Positions 24,658 to 33,275 of a stretch of DNA of 64,000 nt are shown piece after piece; position 1 is the first letter of the stretch; every line of letters begins with the position of its first letter. A program made the position numbers and the translations under genes. The notes beneath the pieces were generated by a model that did not search any database, was not told the origin of the DNA, and saw only the letters and a list, made by a program, of their open reading frames with translations. Source of the stretch: Streptomyces sp. NBC_01296 (GTDB lineage Bacteria > Actinomycetota > Actinomycetes > Streptomycetales > Streptomycetaceae); the NCBI RefSeq assembly GCF_035984415.1, contig NZ_CP130720.1:1364001-1428000 (forward strand), in the 5' to 3' direction.

Positions 24658-26334
24658 ATGGCACAGCCCGCCGACACAGCGCGGACCGTCATCCTGACCG
24701 TGGACGACGACCCGGGGGTCTCCCGGGCCATCGCCCGTGACCTGCGGCGCCACTACGGCGCCGGGTACCGGATCGTGCGCGCCGAGTCCGGCGAGTCCGC
24801 ACTGGAGGCGCTGCGCGAGCTGAAGCTGCGGGGCGACCTGGTGGCGGTGATCCTCGCCGACTACCGCATGCCGCAGATGAACGGCATCGAGTTCCTCGAG
24901 CAGGCCCTCGGCGTGTACCCGGGCGCGCGGCGCGTGTTGCTGACCGCGTACGCCGACACCAGCGCGGCGATCGACGCGATCAACGTCGTCGACCTCGACC
25001 ACTACCTGCTCAAGCCCTGGGACCCGCCGGAGGAGAAGCTCTACCCGGTCCTGGACGATCTGCTCACGGCCTGGCGCTCCAGCGACTACCGGCCGGTACC
25101 CGCCACCAAGGTGGTCGGGCACCGCTGGTCGGCGCGTTCCTCGAGCGTGCGGGAGTTCCTGGCCCGCAACCAGGTGCCGTACCGCTGGTACTCCTCCGAC
25201 GAGCCCGAGGGACGGCGCCTGCTGGCGGCAGCCGGCGCCGACGGACAGCGGCTGCCCCTGGTGGTCACACCGGGCGGCACCGTGCTGATCGAGCCGGAGG
25301 CGCCCGAGCTGGCGGCCCACGTGGGGCTCGCGACGACGCCGACGGCCGATTTCTACGACCTCGTCGTGATCGGCGGCGGCCCGGCCGGGCTCGGCGCGGC
25401 GGTGTACGGGGCCTCCGAGGGGCTGCGGACCGTACTGGTCGAGCGGTCGGCGACCGGCGGGCAGGCCGGCCAGAGCTCCCGCATCGAGAACTACCTCGGC
25501 TTCCCGGACGGCGTGTCGGGTGCGCAGCTCACGGAACGCGCCCGCCGCCAGGCCGGCCGGTTCGGCGCCGAGATCCTCACGGCGCGCGAGGTCACGGGCC
25601 TCGAGGTCAACGGGGCGGCACGTGTCGTCCGCTTCTCGGACGGCTCGGCGGTCGCCGCGCAGAGCGTCATCCTGGCGACGGGCGTGTCGTACCGGCAGCT
25701 GCGGGCGCCGGGCTGCGACGACCTGACGGGCCGCGGCGTGTACTACGGCTCCTCGCTCACCGAGGCCTCCTCCTGCCAGGGGGAGGACGTGTACATCGTG
25801 GGCGGCGCCAACTCCGCGGGACAGGCGGCCATGTACCTGGCGCGCGGCGCGAAGTCGGTGACGCTGCTGGTACGCGGGGAGTCCCTGCGGGCTTCGATGT
25901 CGTACTACCTGATCCAGCAGATCGAGGAGGCGCCGAACATCACGGTGCGGACCCGGACCGAGGTCGAGGCGGCGCACGGCGAGGGGCACCTCGAGCAGCT
26001 GACCCTGCGGGACGTGGACAGCGGTGCGACCGAGCTCGTCGACGCCCAGTGGATGTTCGTCTTCATCGGCGCGGCCCCGCTGACGGACTGGCTGGACGGG
26101 ACGGTGCTGCGCGACGAGCACGGATTCATCCTGGCCGGGCCGGACCTCACGCCCGACGGGCGGCCGCCGGGCGAGTGGGAACTGGACCGGCCGCCCTACC
26201 ACTTGGAGACCAACGTTCCGGGCGTGTTCGTGGCGGGCGACGCGCGCGCCCGGTCCGCGAAGCGCGTCGCGTCCGCCGTCGGAGAGGGAGCCATGGCCGT
26301 CATGCTCGTCCACCGGTACCTGGAGCAGTCATGA
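24658..26334 (+). CDS. Receiver domain fused to thioredoxin-reductase-like FAD/NAD oxidoreductase
   Basis: 558 residues. Residues 1-125 are a response-regulator receiver: acidic pocket VDDDPG, phospho-acceptor D68 in LADYRMPQMNG, T96 in LLTAYA, K119 in LLKPW. A thioredoxin/glutaredoxin-like linker follows, then from about 230 a class II flavoprotein: FAD site VVIGGGPAGLGAAVYG, GGQAGQSSRIENYLGFP, NAD site VYIVGGANSAGQAAMYLA and GVFVAGDARA. The CxxC redox pair of true thioredoxin reductase is missing (YYGSSLTEASSC instead), so it is not a disulfide reductase in the usual sense. It is the first of three overlapping genes with a kinase and a zinc finger, so phosphorylation probably regulates its redox activity. 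Confidence 0.92.
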   Translation: MAQPADTARTVILTVDDDPGVSRAIARDLRRHYGAGYRIVRAESGESALEALRELKLRGDLVAVILADYRMPQMNGIEFLEQALGVYPGARRVLLTAYADTSAAIDAINVVDLDHYLLKPWDPPEEKLYPVLDDLLTAWRSSDYRPVPATKVVGHRWSARSSSVREFLARNQVPYRWYSSDEPEGRRLLAAAGADGQRLPLVVTPGGTVLIEPEAPELAAHVGLATTPTADFYDLVVIGGGPAGLGAAVYGASEGLRTVLVERSATGGQAGQSSRIENYLGFPDGVSGAQLTERARRQAGRFGAEILTAREVTGLEVNGAARVVRFSDGSAVAAQSVILATGVSYRQLRAPGCDDLTGRGVYYGSSLTEASSCQGEDVYIVGGANSAGQAAMYLARGAKSVTLLVRGESLRASMSYYLIQQIEEAPNITVRTRTEVEAAHGEGHLEQLTLRDVDSGATELVDAQWMFVFIGAAPLTDWLDGTVLRDEHGFILAGPDLTPDGRPPGEWELDRPPYHLETNVPGVFVAGDARARSAKRVASAVGEGAMAVMLVHRYLEQS

Positions 26335-27812
26335 GCGGACGGGCCATGCCGTGCAGTCCGCAGGAGATCGCCTCGCTGTTCCTGTTCGAGAAGCTCTCCC
26401 CGGAGCAGCTCGGGCGGCTGTGCGGCGAGGGGCGGGTGGAGCGGTTCGAGGCCGGCCCGGTGTACACCGAGGGCGACCCGGCCACCTGCTTCTACGTGAT
26501 GATCGAGGGCACCGTCGTACTGTCGCGCCGGGTCGGCGGCGACGACGTGGAGGTGAGCCGCACCTCGCAGCGCGGCGTGTACGCGGGAGCGATGCAGGCG
26601 TACCTGGGCGACCAGGTGCCGCAGACGTACAACAACTCGATGCGGGTGACGGAGCCGACCCGGTTCTTCGTGCTGCCCGCGCAGTCCTTCGCGGACGTCA
26701 TGCGGGACTGGTTCCCGATGGCGGCGCACCTGCTGGAGGGGCTGTTCTTCGGTTCGAGGAACACCCAGCGGGCCATCGGGCAGCGCGAACGGCTGCTGGC
26801 CCTGGGCTCGTTGTCCGCCGGTCTCACCCACGAGCTCAACAACCCGGCCGCGGCGGCCGTCCGGGCCACCGCGACGCTGCGGGAACGGGTCGGCAAGATG
26901 CGGCACAAGCTGGCCGTCATCGCCCAGGGCCCCTACTCCCGCGAGGCGCTCGCCGAGCTCATCGAGATCCAGGAGCGCACCGCCGAACGCGTCGCGAAGG
27001 CCACGGCGCTCAGCCCGCTGGAGGCCTCCGACCGGGAGGACGAGCTGGCCGACTGGCTCGACGACCACGGCATCGCGGAGGGCTGGCGGATCGCGCCGAC
27101 CTTCGTCCAGGCCGGGCTGGACACGGACTGGCTGGAGCAGGTCGCGGCGACCGTGGCCGAGGACATCCTGCCGGGGGCCATCGGCTGGCTCAACTACACG
27201 GTCGAGACAGAGCTGCTGATGGACGAGATCGACGACTCCACCACCCGCATCTCCCACCTCGTGGACGCGGCGAAGCAGTATTCGCAGCTCGACCGCGCCC
27301 CGTACCGAGTCGTCGACGTCCACGAACTCCTGGACAGCACCCTGCTGATGCTGTCCGGCAAGATCGGCTCCCGGGTGCGGGTGGTCAAGGACTACGACCG
27401 CTCCGTGCCGGACGTGCCCGCCTACCCGGCCGAGCTCAACCAGGTCTGGACGAACCTCATCGACAACGCCGTCTTCGCCATCGGGAGCACCGGCGGCGAG
27501 GGCACGCTGACGGTCCGCACGGCGCGGGAGGGCGACCGGCTGCTGGTGGAGTTCCGCGACACCGGGCCCGGCATCCCCGCGGACATCCGCAGCCGCATCT
27601 TCGATCCCTTCTTCACCACCAAGCCGGTCGGCGAGGGCACCGGGCTCGGGCTCGACATCTCCTGGCGGATCGTGGTCAACAAGCACCACGGCAGCCTCCA
27701 GGTCGAGTCCGCTCCGGGTGACACCCGGTTCCAGGTGCTGCTGCCGCTGACCGCCCCCGACCCCGAACCCGAGCCCTCCCCCGTATCCGAGACCGCCGAG
27801 GAGCCGGCATGA
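26331..27812 (+). CDS. Soluble histidine kinase with N-terminal cyclic-nucleotide-binding domain
   Basis: 493 residues. The ATG overlaps the upstream stop (ATGA). Residues about 10-125 are a Crp-type cNMP-binding barrel (SLFLFEKLSPEQLGRL, VYTEGDPATCFYVMIEG). A helical region leads to the H-box LSAGLTHELNNPAAAAV with H167, and the ATPase core has N-box LIDNAVFAIG, G1 RDTGPGIPADI, F-box FDPFFTTKPVGEGTGLGL. No transmembrane segment, so it senses an internal ligand. Its natural target is the receiver of the preceding gene. Confidence 0.92.
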   Translation: MSGRAMPCSPQEIASLFLFEKLSPEQLGRLCGEGRVERFEAGPVYTEGDPATCFYVMIEGTVVLSRRVGGDDVEVSRTSQRGVYAGAMQAYLGDQVPQTYNNSMRVTEPTRFFVLPAQSFADVMRDWFPMAAHLLEGLFFGSRNTQRAIGQRERLLALGSLSAGLTHELNNPAAAAVRATATLRERVGKMRHKLAVIAQGPYSREALAELIEIQERTAERVAKATALSPLEASDREDELADWLDDHGIAEGWRIAPTFVQAGLDTDWLEQVAATVAEDILPGAIGWLNYTVETELLMDEIDDSTTRISHLVDAAKQYSQLDRAPYRVVDVHELLDSTLLMLSGKIGSRVRVVKDYDRSVPDVPAYPAELNQVWTNLIDNAVFAIGSTGGEGTLTVRTAREGDRLLVEFRDTGPGIPADIRSRIFDPFFTTKPVGEGTGLGLDISWRIVVNKHHGSLQVESAPGDTRFQVLLPLTAPDPEPEPSPVSETAEEPA

Positions 27813-28165
27813 CCGACGACATCAACGGAATCGACCCGAGCGTCCCGCCCTCCGGAACCGGCTGCGCCGACTGCGACGCGGTGGGCGGCTGGTGGTTCCA
27901 TCTGCGGCGCTGCGCCCAGTGCGGCCACATCGGCTGCTGCGACTCCTCGCCGGCCCAGCACGCCACCGCCCACTGGAAGTCGGCCGGGCATCCCCTGGTG
28001 CAGAGCTTCGAGCCGGGTGAGGAGTGGTTCTGGGACTACGCCACCGACGAGCTGTACGAGTCCGGGCCCGAGCTGAAGCCACCGGCGGCCCACCCGGCGG
28101 ACCAGCCGACCCCGGGCCCGGCCGGCCGGGTCCCGCAGGACTGGACGAGACGGCTGCACGGCTGA
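27809..28165 (+). CDS. UBP-type zinc finger protein
   Basis: 118 residues, start overlapping the kinase stop (ATGA). Metal-binding residues C19, C22, C35, C38, C43, C44, H51, H55 and H61 match the ZnF-UBP pattern, followed by HPLVQSFEPGEEWFWDY. In eukaryotes this fold binds the ubiquitin C-terminus; bacterial versions are mostly uncharacterised. Here it is locked into an operon with a cNMP kinase and a receiver-flavoprotein, so it may act as a small adaptor or zinc/redox sensor for them. That role is inference. Confidence 0.9.
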   Translation: MTDDINGIDPSVPPSGTGCADCDAVGGWWFHLRRCAQCGHIGCCDSSPAQHATAHWKSAGHPLVQSFEPGEEWFWDYATDELYESGPELKPPAAHPADQPTPGPAGRVPQDWTRRLHG

Positions 28166-28307
28166 CCGTACGGCGCCACATCGCGATCACCCCGGTCCCA
28201 TCCCTGTACCGAACATCGACGTCGAAGGCGAGGAGCCGACCCGGCAGGACGCAACGTCTTCGGAGAGGCCCTCGCACCAACACCTCGTGGCCTGATATCC
28301 GCACTCC

Positions 28308-28346
28308 CCCGGCCCGGTCCGGCGGCTCCCCCGCCGGACCGGGCCG
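28308..28346 (+). terminator. Strong GC-rich hairpin after the signalling operon
   Basis: A perfect 17-bp inverted repeat (28,308-28,324 with 28,330-28,346) around a CTCCC loop, 143 bases past the zinc-finger stop. No long U-tract, as is common in Streptomyces. Confidence 0.65.
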
Positions 28347-28395
28347 GTCGTGTTGGGGGCAATGTCGGGATCGTCCCTGTGTTGACCCTGCGGGC

Positions 28396-28416
28396 TTCCT
28401 TAAGGGAACTTGAAGA
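28396..28416 (+). promoter_or_regulatory. CCTTAAGGGA-type motif upstream of the CAP gene
   Basis: TTCCTTAAGGGAACTTGAAG lies about 90 bases before the CAP start. Its core matches the tandem CCTTAGGGCA repeats at 30,236-30,255 upstream of the thioredoxin operon, which suggests shared control. Confidence 0.4.
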
Positions 28417-28503
28417 ACCCCTCCAGGCGGCCCTTTTCGCTGATCACCGGCCTAGGCTCGAACGGACTCCCCTCTTCCCCCTCTCCTGTGAGGTGTTACC
28501 GGC

Positions 28504-29367
28504 ATGAGCCGCAGCCGAACTACCGGTCCCGAAACGCCGTCCCGCGTCGAGGCTCGGCGGAGGAAGACGGTGCGTACGCGCATCGTGCTGTCCGTCACCG
28601 CGGCCGCCGCGGCGGTGGCGGTCGGCGTCGCGGTGGCCGACTCCGGCGGCGATGCCCGCGCGGACCGGCGGACCGAAGGTGCGGCCGGTACGGCGTCCCC
28701 GACGGCGGGCAACGGTGCCGGGACGGGAACCTCCACCCCCGCCGCCCCCACACCGGCCGGCGACGCCTCGGCCACGGCGAGCCCGAGTCCGTCCGGGACG
28801 CCCGACGCGAGTGCCTCGGCCTCCGCAGCTCCGACGAAGCCCGCGGCATCGGAGAGCAGCATTGCGGCCAAGTCGGCGTCGGGCGAGGCCGGCAAGGCCC
28901 CGCGCAAGCCCGCCACCACGACGGGCGGCGGATCCGGTGGCTCCGGCAGCTCCGGCGGTTCCGGTGGTTCCGGCACCGTCGACGCCAACTCCGAGTCCGC
29001 GGTCCTTGCCCTGGTCAACAAGGAGCGGGCCGCTGCCGGATGCGGCCCGCTGGCCACGAACGCCAAGCTGAGCGCCGCCGCGCGGACGTACAGCGACACG
29101 ATGGCCCGCAGCGGCGTCATGTCCCACACCGGACCCGACGGGTCCACCATGACGAGCCGGGTGGAGGCCGCCGGATACGGGTGGTCCGGCCTGGGCGAGA
29201 ACATAGCCCGCGGCCAGTCCGACGCCGACGCGGTCATGAACGCGTGGATGAACAGCTCCGGCCACAGGGCGAACATCCTCAACTGCTCGTTCAAGGAGAT
29301 CGGCATCGGCGTCCACAAGGGTGACGGCGGCCCGTGGTGGACGCAGGACTTCGGGACCCCGAGGTAG
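28504..29367 (+). CDS. Membrane-anchored CAP/SCP-domain (YkwD-like) protein
   Basis: 287 residues. A basic start and one transmembrane helix (IVLSVTAAAAAVAVGVAVA) are followed by a long T/A/P/S/G linker that would reach through the wall, then a CAP domain (about 165-287): VLALVNKERAAAGCGPL, SDTMARSGVMSHTGPDG, GLGENIARG, AWMNSSGHRANILN and IGIGVHKGDGGPWWTQDF. Conserved histidines of the CAP cavity are present in MSHTG and SGHR. Bacterial CAP proteins act outside the cell; their chemistry is unsettled. It shares an upstream sequence motif with the redox operon to its right. Confidence 0.9.
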   Translation: MSRSRTTGPETPSRVEARRRKTVRTRIVLSVTAAAAAVAVGVAVADSGGDARADRRTEGAAGTASPTAGNGAGTGTSTPAAPTPAGDASATASPSPSGTPDASASASAAPTKPAASESSIAAKSASGEAGKAPRKPATTTGGGSGGSGSSGGSGGSGTVDANSESAVLALVNKERAAAGCGPLATNAKLSAAARTYSDTMARSGVMSHTGPDGSTMTSRVEAAGYGWSGLGENIARGQSDADAVMNAWMNSSGHRANILNCSFKEIGIGVHKGDGGPWWTQDFGTPR

Positions 29368-29439
29368 CCGACCCCGCTTTTCGAACAGACCTCCACCGGC
29401 CGCCGACCGAACCCCCCACCGGCGCCCGAGCGGCGTCCA

Positions 29440-29473
29440 CGTCCTCCGACCCCGTACGCGGGTGCGGAGGACG
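29440..29473 (+). terminator. Hairpin after the CAP gene
   Basis: CGTCCTCCG (29,440-29,448) pairs with CGGAGGACG (29,465-29,473), with an inner ACCC/GGGT extension. It sits 70 bases after the stop and probably terminates the transcript. Confidence 0.55.
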
Positions 29474-29559
29474 TCGGCGTTGCCGCGCGAGGGATCCCGG
29501 CCGCCCCTCCGAGGGGGGACGGGTGACGGGCCGGCCGGCGCGTCGGCCACTATGGGGCC

Positions 29560-30111
29560 GTGCCTCGAATTCCGCGCTACCTGTTCATATGGCTGTCGTG
29601 CACGGCCACGAGCGTGACTGCCGTACTCGTCACGGTCCAGTTCGTGGTCGGCACGACCAGGCACACGCCCCCGGTCGCGCGGTCCGCCCCGACGGTCATC
29701 GAAACGCCGCCGGCCTGGCAGGCGGGCCAGAGCCCGCCGCCCCCGACCGCGTCCGCGAGCCCCTCGCCCACGGTGTCGCAGAAGCCCTCCCCTTCGGCCG
29801 CGGCCCCCACCCCCGCCAAGGCCTCGTCGAAGACCCCCCGGCCCGCCGCGCCGAAACCCGCCGTCGACTGCGAGGACGGCGGAGCGGGCCTGTACACCGT
29901 CCCCTCGCAGGGCGGCAAGGCCACCGTGCGGTACGGGAGCCGGGGCGTGTGCCTCATCTCGGCGATCCCCGCCCTCGGCTTCAAGGCCACCACCTCGCAG
30001 ACCGCGGACGACACCCTCACCGTCACGTTCACCAGCGCCGACCACCGGTCGGTCATCACGGCGACGGTCGACCCGGGGGCGAAGGCCAGCGTCCGCGAGT
30101 CGTCGTTCTGA
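29560..30111 (+). CDS. Exported small protein with proline-rich linker, unknown function
   Basis: 183 residues from a GTG. An N-terminal hydrophobic anchor (YLFIWLSCTATSVTAVLVTV) is followed by a P/S/A/K linker and a compact C-terminal domain (about residues 105-183) with two cysteines (VDCEDGG and RGVCLIS), predicted mostly beta. No recognised family. A wall-spanning exported protein is likely. The gene stands alone between the CAP gene and the redox operon. Confidence 0.65.
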   Translation: MPRIPRYLFIWLSCTATSVTAVLVTVQFVVGTTRHTPPVARSAPTVIETPPAWQAGQSPPPPTASASPSPTVSQKPSPSAAAPTPAKASSKTPRPAAPKPAVDCEDGGAGLYTVPSQGGKATVRYGSRGVCLISAIPALGFKATTSQTADDTLTVTFTSADHRSVITATVDPGAKASVRESSF

Positions 30112-30235
30112 GGCCCGGTCCCCCCAGCCGTCCCGACCGATCCGCAGCACGAGGCCGCTTCGGTCCCTTTCACCCAATTCACCCCGCCATATGGGCTGAT
30201 GAACCGGGTTCCGGCCCAGCGGAAGGTGAGCTGTT

Positions 30236-30255
30236 CCTTAGGGCACCTTAGGGCA
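30236..30255 (+). promoter_or_regulatory. Tandem CCTTAGGGCA direct repeats upstream of the redox operon
   Basis: Two exact abutting 10-bp repeats, then ACCTCAAGATC, about 180 bases before the thioredoxin lipoprotein start. Direct repeats with about one-helical-turn spacing are typical sites for OmpR-type regulators, and such a regulator is encoded at 33,276. Confidence 0.5.
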
Positions 30256-30435
30256 ACCTCAAGATCACGCCGATACGTTTCCGGCCACCCGCAGCGGTCC
30301 TATGCTCGCGTCAGCCGAGCGGCCCTCGGCGCCGGGGCGTGACACCCCGGCGGACCGTCGGGCCGCCGGTTTCACCGAGCCGAGGGGGCGCTCTGCCCTC
30401 CCGCAGTCCGAACCGTGCCTTGGGGTGTCCTCGCC

Positions 30436-31215
30436 ATGCGTCCTCACATGCTCCGACCCGTCCCTGCCGACCGCGGTACGACCCCGCGCCGCTCCCCCGC
30501 GCCCCTGGGGACGCGGCTGCCGCTGGTTGCCGCGGCCGTGGTCGCGGCGGGCCTGACCGCCGCCTGCGGCCCGTCGTCCCAGCCCGCCGGATCCGCGGCG
30601 CCGACCGCGCCCGGACAGTCCTCGCAGGCCCTCGCTGCCGGAGCGGAGTCCGCGACCGGGTCCCCCGAGGCGTCGCCGACCGCTTCGGCCTCGCCGTCCG
30701 CGTCCGCCACCGCACTGCCCGGCTCCTCGCCGAGCCCCTCGAGCGCCCGGAGCGGTTCCGCCGCCCCCGCCGGAACGCCCGCCAAGGCGCCGCGTACGTC
30801 CGCCCCGCCCGAGCCGGCCCGGATACCCGGCCCCGGCTACGACAGTGCCGCCGACGCGCAGAAGCAGATCGACGCGGCGCTGCGCGCGGCCAAGTCGGAC
30901 GGGCGGACGGTGCTGCTCGACTTCGGCGCGAACTGGTGCGGCAACTGCAAGGCCGCCGACAAGGTGTTCGGCCAGTCGCAGACCGCCGCGATCCTGGGGG
31001 CCTCGTACCACCTGGTCAAGGTGGACATCGGCGGCAACAGCTCCGCCAATTCCGCGCTGCTGCGCAAGTACAGCCCTTCGGGCGGGACCTACACGATGCC
31101 CGTACTGGTCGTGGTCTCGCCCTCCGGCTCGGTGCGCACCGACACCCACGTCACGGGCAATCCGTCGCTGACCTCGGAGGGCATCAACTCCTTCCTGCGC
31201 AAGTGGGCGCCGTGA
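30436..31215 (+). CDS. Thioredoxin-fold lipoprotein
   Basis: About 259 residues. A lipobox (LTAACG) near residue 40 and a long S/P/A linker place a C-terminal thioredoxin domain outside the membrane: VLLDFGANWCGNCKAADKVF holds the CxxC active site, and the cis-proline is in YTMPVLVVV. The WCGNC type resembles the C-terminal domain of DsbD and related thioredoxin_7 proteins. It starts a run of GTGA-overlapped genes with TlpA and CcdA. No ribosome binding site is obvious before this ATG. Confidence 0.85.
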   Translation: MRPHMLRPVPADRGTTPRRSPAPLGTRLPLVAAAVVAAGLTAACGPSSQPAGSAAPTAPGQSSQALAAGAESATGSPEASPTASASPSASATALPGSSPSPSSARSGSAAPAGTPAKAPRTSAPPEPARIPGPGYDSAADAQKQIDAALRAAKSDGRTVLLDFGANWCGNCKAADKVFGQSQTAAILGASYHLVKVDIGGNSSANSALLRKYSPSGGTYTMPVLVVVSPSGSVRTDTHVTGNPSLTSEGINSFLRKWAP

Positions 31216-31835
31216 GACGACCCGCCCCGCAGCTCCCGGGGCGTGGCCGGCTCTGCGCCGCCCTCCTCGCCGGGGGCGGCCTCGCGGTCGCGGTCGGCGC
31301 TGTCCTCGCCTCCGGCGGTACGGGCGCCGGGGCGCCGGACGGACGGGGGAGCGCCGTCCGGGCCGCCGCCGGGGCGGCGGTCGTGGATCCCGGTGCCCGG
31401 CAGGAGGCGCCCGCACTGGCCGGTGCCGACCTGGACGGGCAGCCCGTCGGTCTCACCGATTTCCGGGGCCAGGTCGTCGTCCTCAACGTCTGGGGTTCCT
31501 GGTGCGGCCCCTGCCGGGCGGAGGCCGACGGCCTGGAGCGGCTCAGCCGGCAGACCCGGGACGAGGGGGTCCGGTTCCTCGGGATCAACACGCGGGACCG
31601 GGACCGGACTGCGGCCCGGTCGTTCGTCCGGGCGCACGGGCTGAGCTTTCCCAGCCTCCACGACCCCACCGGCGAACTCCTGCTCCGCTTCCCTCCCGCG
31701 CTGCTCAATCCGCAGTCGATTCCCTCGACCCTCGTGATCGACCGCCGCGGACGCATCGCCGTCGGCATCGGGGGCGCCGTCACGGAGGAGCAGCTGCGGC
31801 CCCTGCTCACGCGCGTGGTGGAGGAGGACTCGTGA
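31212..31835 (+). CDS. TlpA/ResA-like thiol-disulfide oxidoreductase
   Basis: 207 residues; GTG overlaps the upstream stop. One N-terminal membrane helix anchors a TlpA-type domain: DLDGQPVGLTDFRGQVVVLN, active site GSWCGPCRAEADGL, GINTRDRDRTAARSFV and the cis-proline in IPSTLVIDRRGRI. Such proteins keep extracytoplasmic thiols reduced, for example during cytochrome c maturation. The next gene (CcdA) would supply electrons through the membrane. Confidence 0.92.
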   Translation: MRRPAPQLPGRGRLCAALLAGGGLAVAVGAVLASGGTGAGAPDGRGSAVRAAAGAAVVDPGARQEAPALAGADLDGQPVGLTDFRGQVVVLNVWGSWCGPCRAEADGLERLSRQTRDEGVRFLGINTRDRDRTAARSFVRAHGLSFPSLHDPTGELLLRFPPALLNPQSIPSTLVIDRRGRIAVGIGGAVTEEQLRPLLTRVVEEDS

Positions 31836-32614
31836 CGACGGCCACGGACTGGGCGCTCGCCGCCGCGGACGCCCCTTCCCTCGTGAACGGAACCCTGACG
31901 ATCGCGGCTCCCGTGGCGTTCGCCGCGGGGCTCGTCTCCTTCCTCTCGCCCTGCGTGCTGCCGCTCGTACCGGGCTACCTCAGCTACGTGACCAGCCTGT
32001 CGGTCGCCGATCTGGCGGACGCGCAGGGCGGGCGCCGCAGCCGGATGGCGGCGGGCGCGCTGCTGTTCGTCCTGGGCTTCACGGCGGTCCTCGTCTCCGG
32101 AGGCGCGCTGTTCGGCCATGCCGGGCGTCTCTTCATGGCCCACCAGGAGGCGGTCACCCAGGTGCTCGGGGTCTTCACCGTGCTCATGGGGCTGTCCTTC
32201 ATGGGGTTCCTGCCGGGCTTCGCACAGCGGGAGTTCCGCAGCCACCGGCGCCCCGCGCTCGGGCTCGCCGGGGCACCTCTGCTCGGCGCGGTGTTCGCGG
32301 TCGGCTGGACCCCGTGCATCGGCCCGACGCTGGCCGCCGTCCAGGCGCTCGCCTGGACCGAGGCGAGCGCGGCCCGCGGAGCCCTGCTGATGGCCGCCTA
32401 CTGCCTGGGGCTGGGCCTGCCGTTCATCCTGGCCGCGCTGGCCTTCCGGCGGGCCCTGGGCGCCTTCGGCCTGGTCAAACGCCACTACCCGGCGGTCCTG
32501 CGGCTCGGCGGAGGGCTGCTCGTACTCGTCGGCGTGCTGCTGGTCTGCGGTGTGTGGAACGACCTGGTGTACCGCATGCAGTTGTGGAGCGCGAACTTCA
32601 CCACCGCCTTCTAG
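31832..32614 (+). CDS. ccdA: CcdA-family transmembrane electron carrier
   Basis: 260 residues with six membrane helices and the two redox cysteines in the family motifs FLSPCVLPLVPGYLSYV and VGWTPCIGPTLAAV. CcdA moves reducing equivalents from cytoplasmic thioredoxin to extracytoplasmic thiol proteins. It overlaps the TlpA gene by four bases (GTGA). With the thioredoxin lipoprotein and the DsbD-alpha-like lipoprotein it forms a split version of DsbD. A second CcdA may exist elsewhere in the genome for cytochrome c; this copy appears dedicated to its neighbours. Confidence 0.93.
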   Translation: MTTATDWALAAADAPSLVNGTLTIAAPVAFAAGLVSFLSPCVLPLVPGYLSYVTSLSVADLADAQGGRRSRMAAGALLFVLGFTAVLVSGGALFGHAGRLFMAHQEAVTQVLGVFTVLMGLSFMGFLPGFAQREFRSHRRPALGLAGAPLLGAVFAVGWTPCIGPTLAAVQALAWTEASAARGALLMAAYCLGLGLPFILAALAFRRALGAFGLVKRHYPAVLRLGGGLLVLVGVLLVCGVWNDLVYRMQLWSANFTTAF

Positions 32615-32681
32615 GGCCGCCGCCCGCCCCTCCCGGGTCGAAAACCCTTTTCCCTCCCCGACACATGACACAGAGGCACAT

Positions 32682-33266
32682 ATGAACGTTTCCACGCATA
32701 CGAGACCTTCCCGGAAGGCCCCCGTCGCGGCCGCCCTGCTCACCTTCGTCTCCCTCGCCGCGCTCGCGGCCTGCGGCGGGCAGCCCGCCAAGGACGCCGG
32801 CGGCTCCGCACCCGCGACGCGCACGGCGCGCTTCACGGAGAACGGCGTCACCGTCACGCTCTCGGTGTCCGACTGGCAGGCCTCGCAAGGCACCCTCACC
32901 GCGGTGTTCACGCCCGAGGCCAAGGGGTTCCACCTCTACAGCACCGATCTGCCGCCCACCGGCATCGAGGGCGTGGGCAGACCGACCGCGATGGCCGTCA
33001 ACGGGGCCCTGAAGGCCCGGGGCAGGCTGACGGCCGGCGCGGACGTACGGTCGATCAGCGTGCCCGGTGTCGACGCCCCGGTCCCCGTCTACCCGGACGG
33101 CCCGGTCACCACCACCCTGCCCGTCCGCGCCGATACCGACGGCGACGCGACGGTGCTCCTCGGCTACGCGAGCTGCAGCACACAGGACGGCTGCACCATC
33201 CCGGTGTCCGACCACCCCGTGCACCTGCACGTCACCGACGACGGCCCGGCGTTCGACGCACCCTAA
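32682..33266 (+). CDS. DsbD-alpha-like lipoprotein
   Basis: 194 residues: lipobox LAALAACG, then a beta-sandwich domain resembling the N-terminal domain of DsbD (VTLSVSDWQASQGTLTAVF, FHLYSTDLPPTGI) with a cysteine pair in GYASCSTQDGCTIPV where DsbD-alpha has its redox pair. It should take electrons from CcdA and pass them to target proteins outside the cell. It follows ccdA by 67 bases and precedes the response regulator by 9 bases. Confidence 0.82.
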   Translation: MNVSTHTRPSRKAPVAAALLTFVSLAALAACGGQPAKDAGGSAPATRTARFTENGVTVTLSVSDWQASQGTLTAVFTPEAKGFHLYSTDLPPTGIEGVGRPTAMAVNGALKARGRLTAGADVRSISVPGVDAPVPVYPDGPVTTTLPVRADTDGDATVLLGYASCSTQDGCTIPVSDHPVHLHVTDDGPAFDAP

Positions 33267-33275
33267 GGTGTCCCC

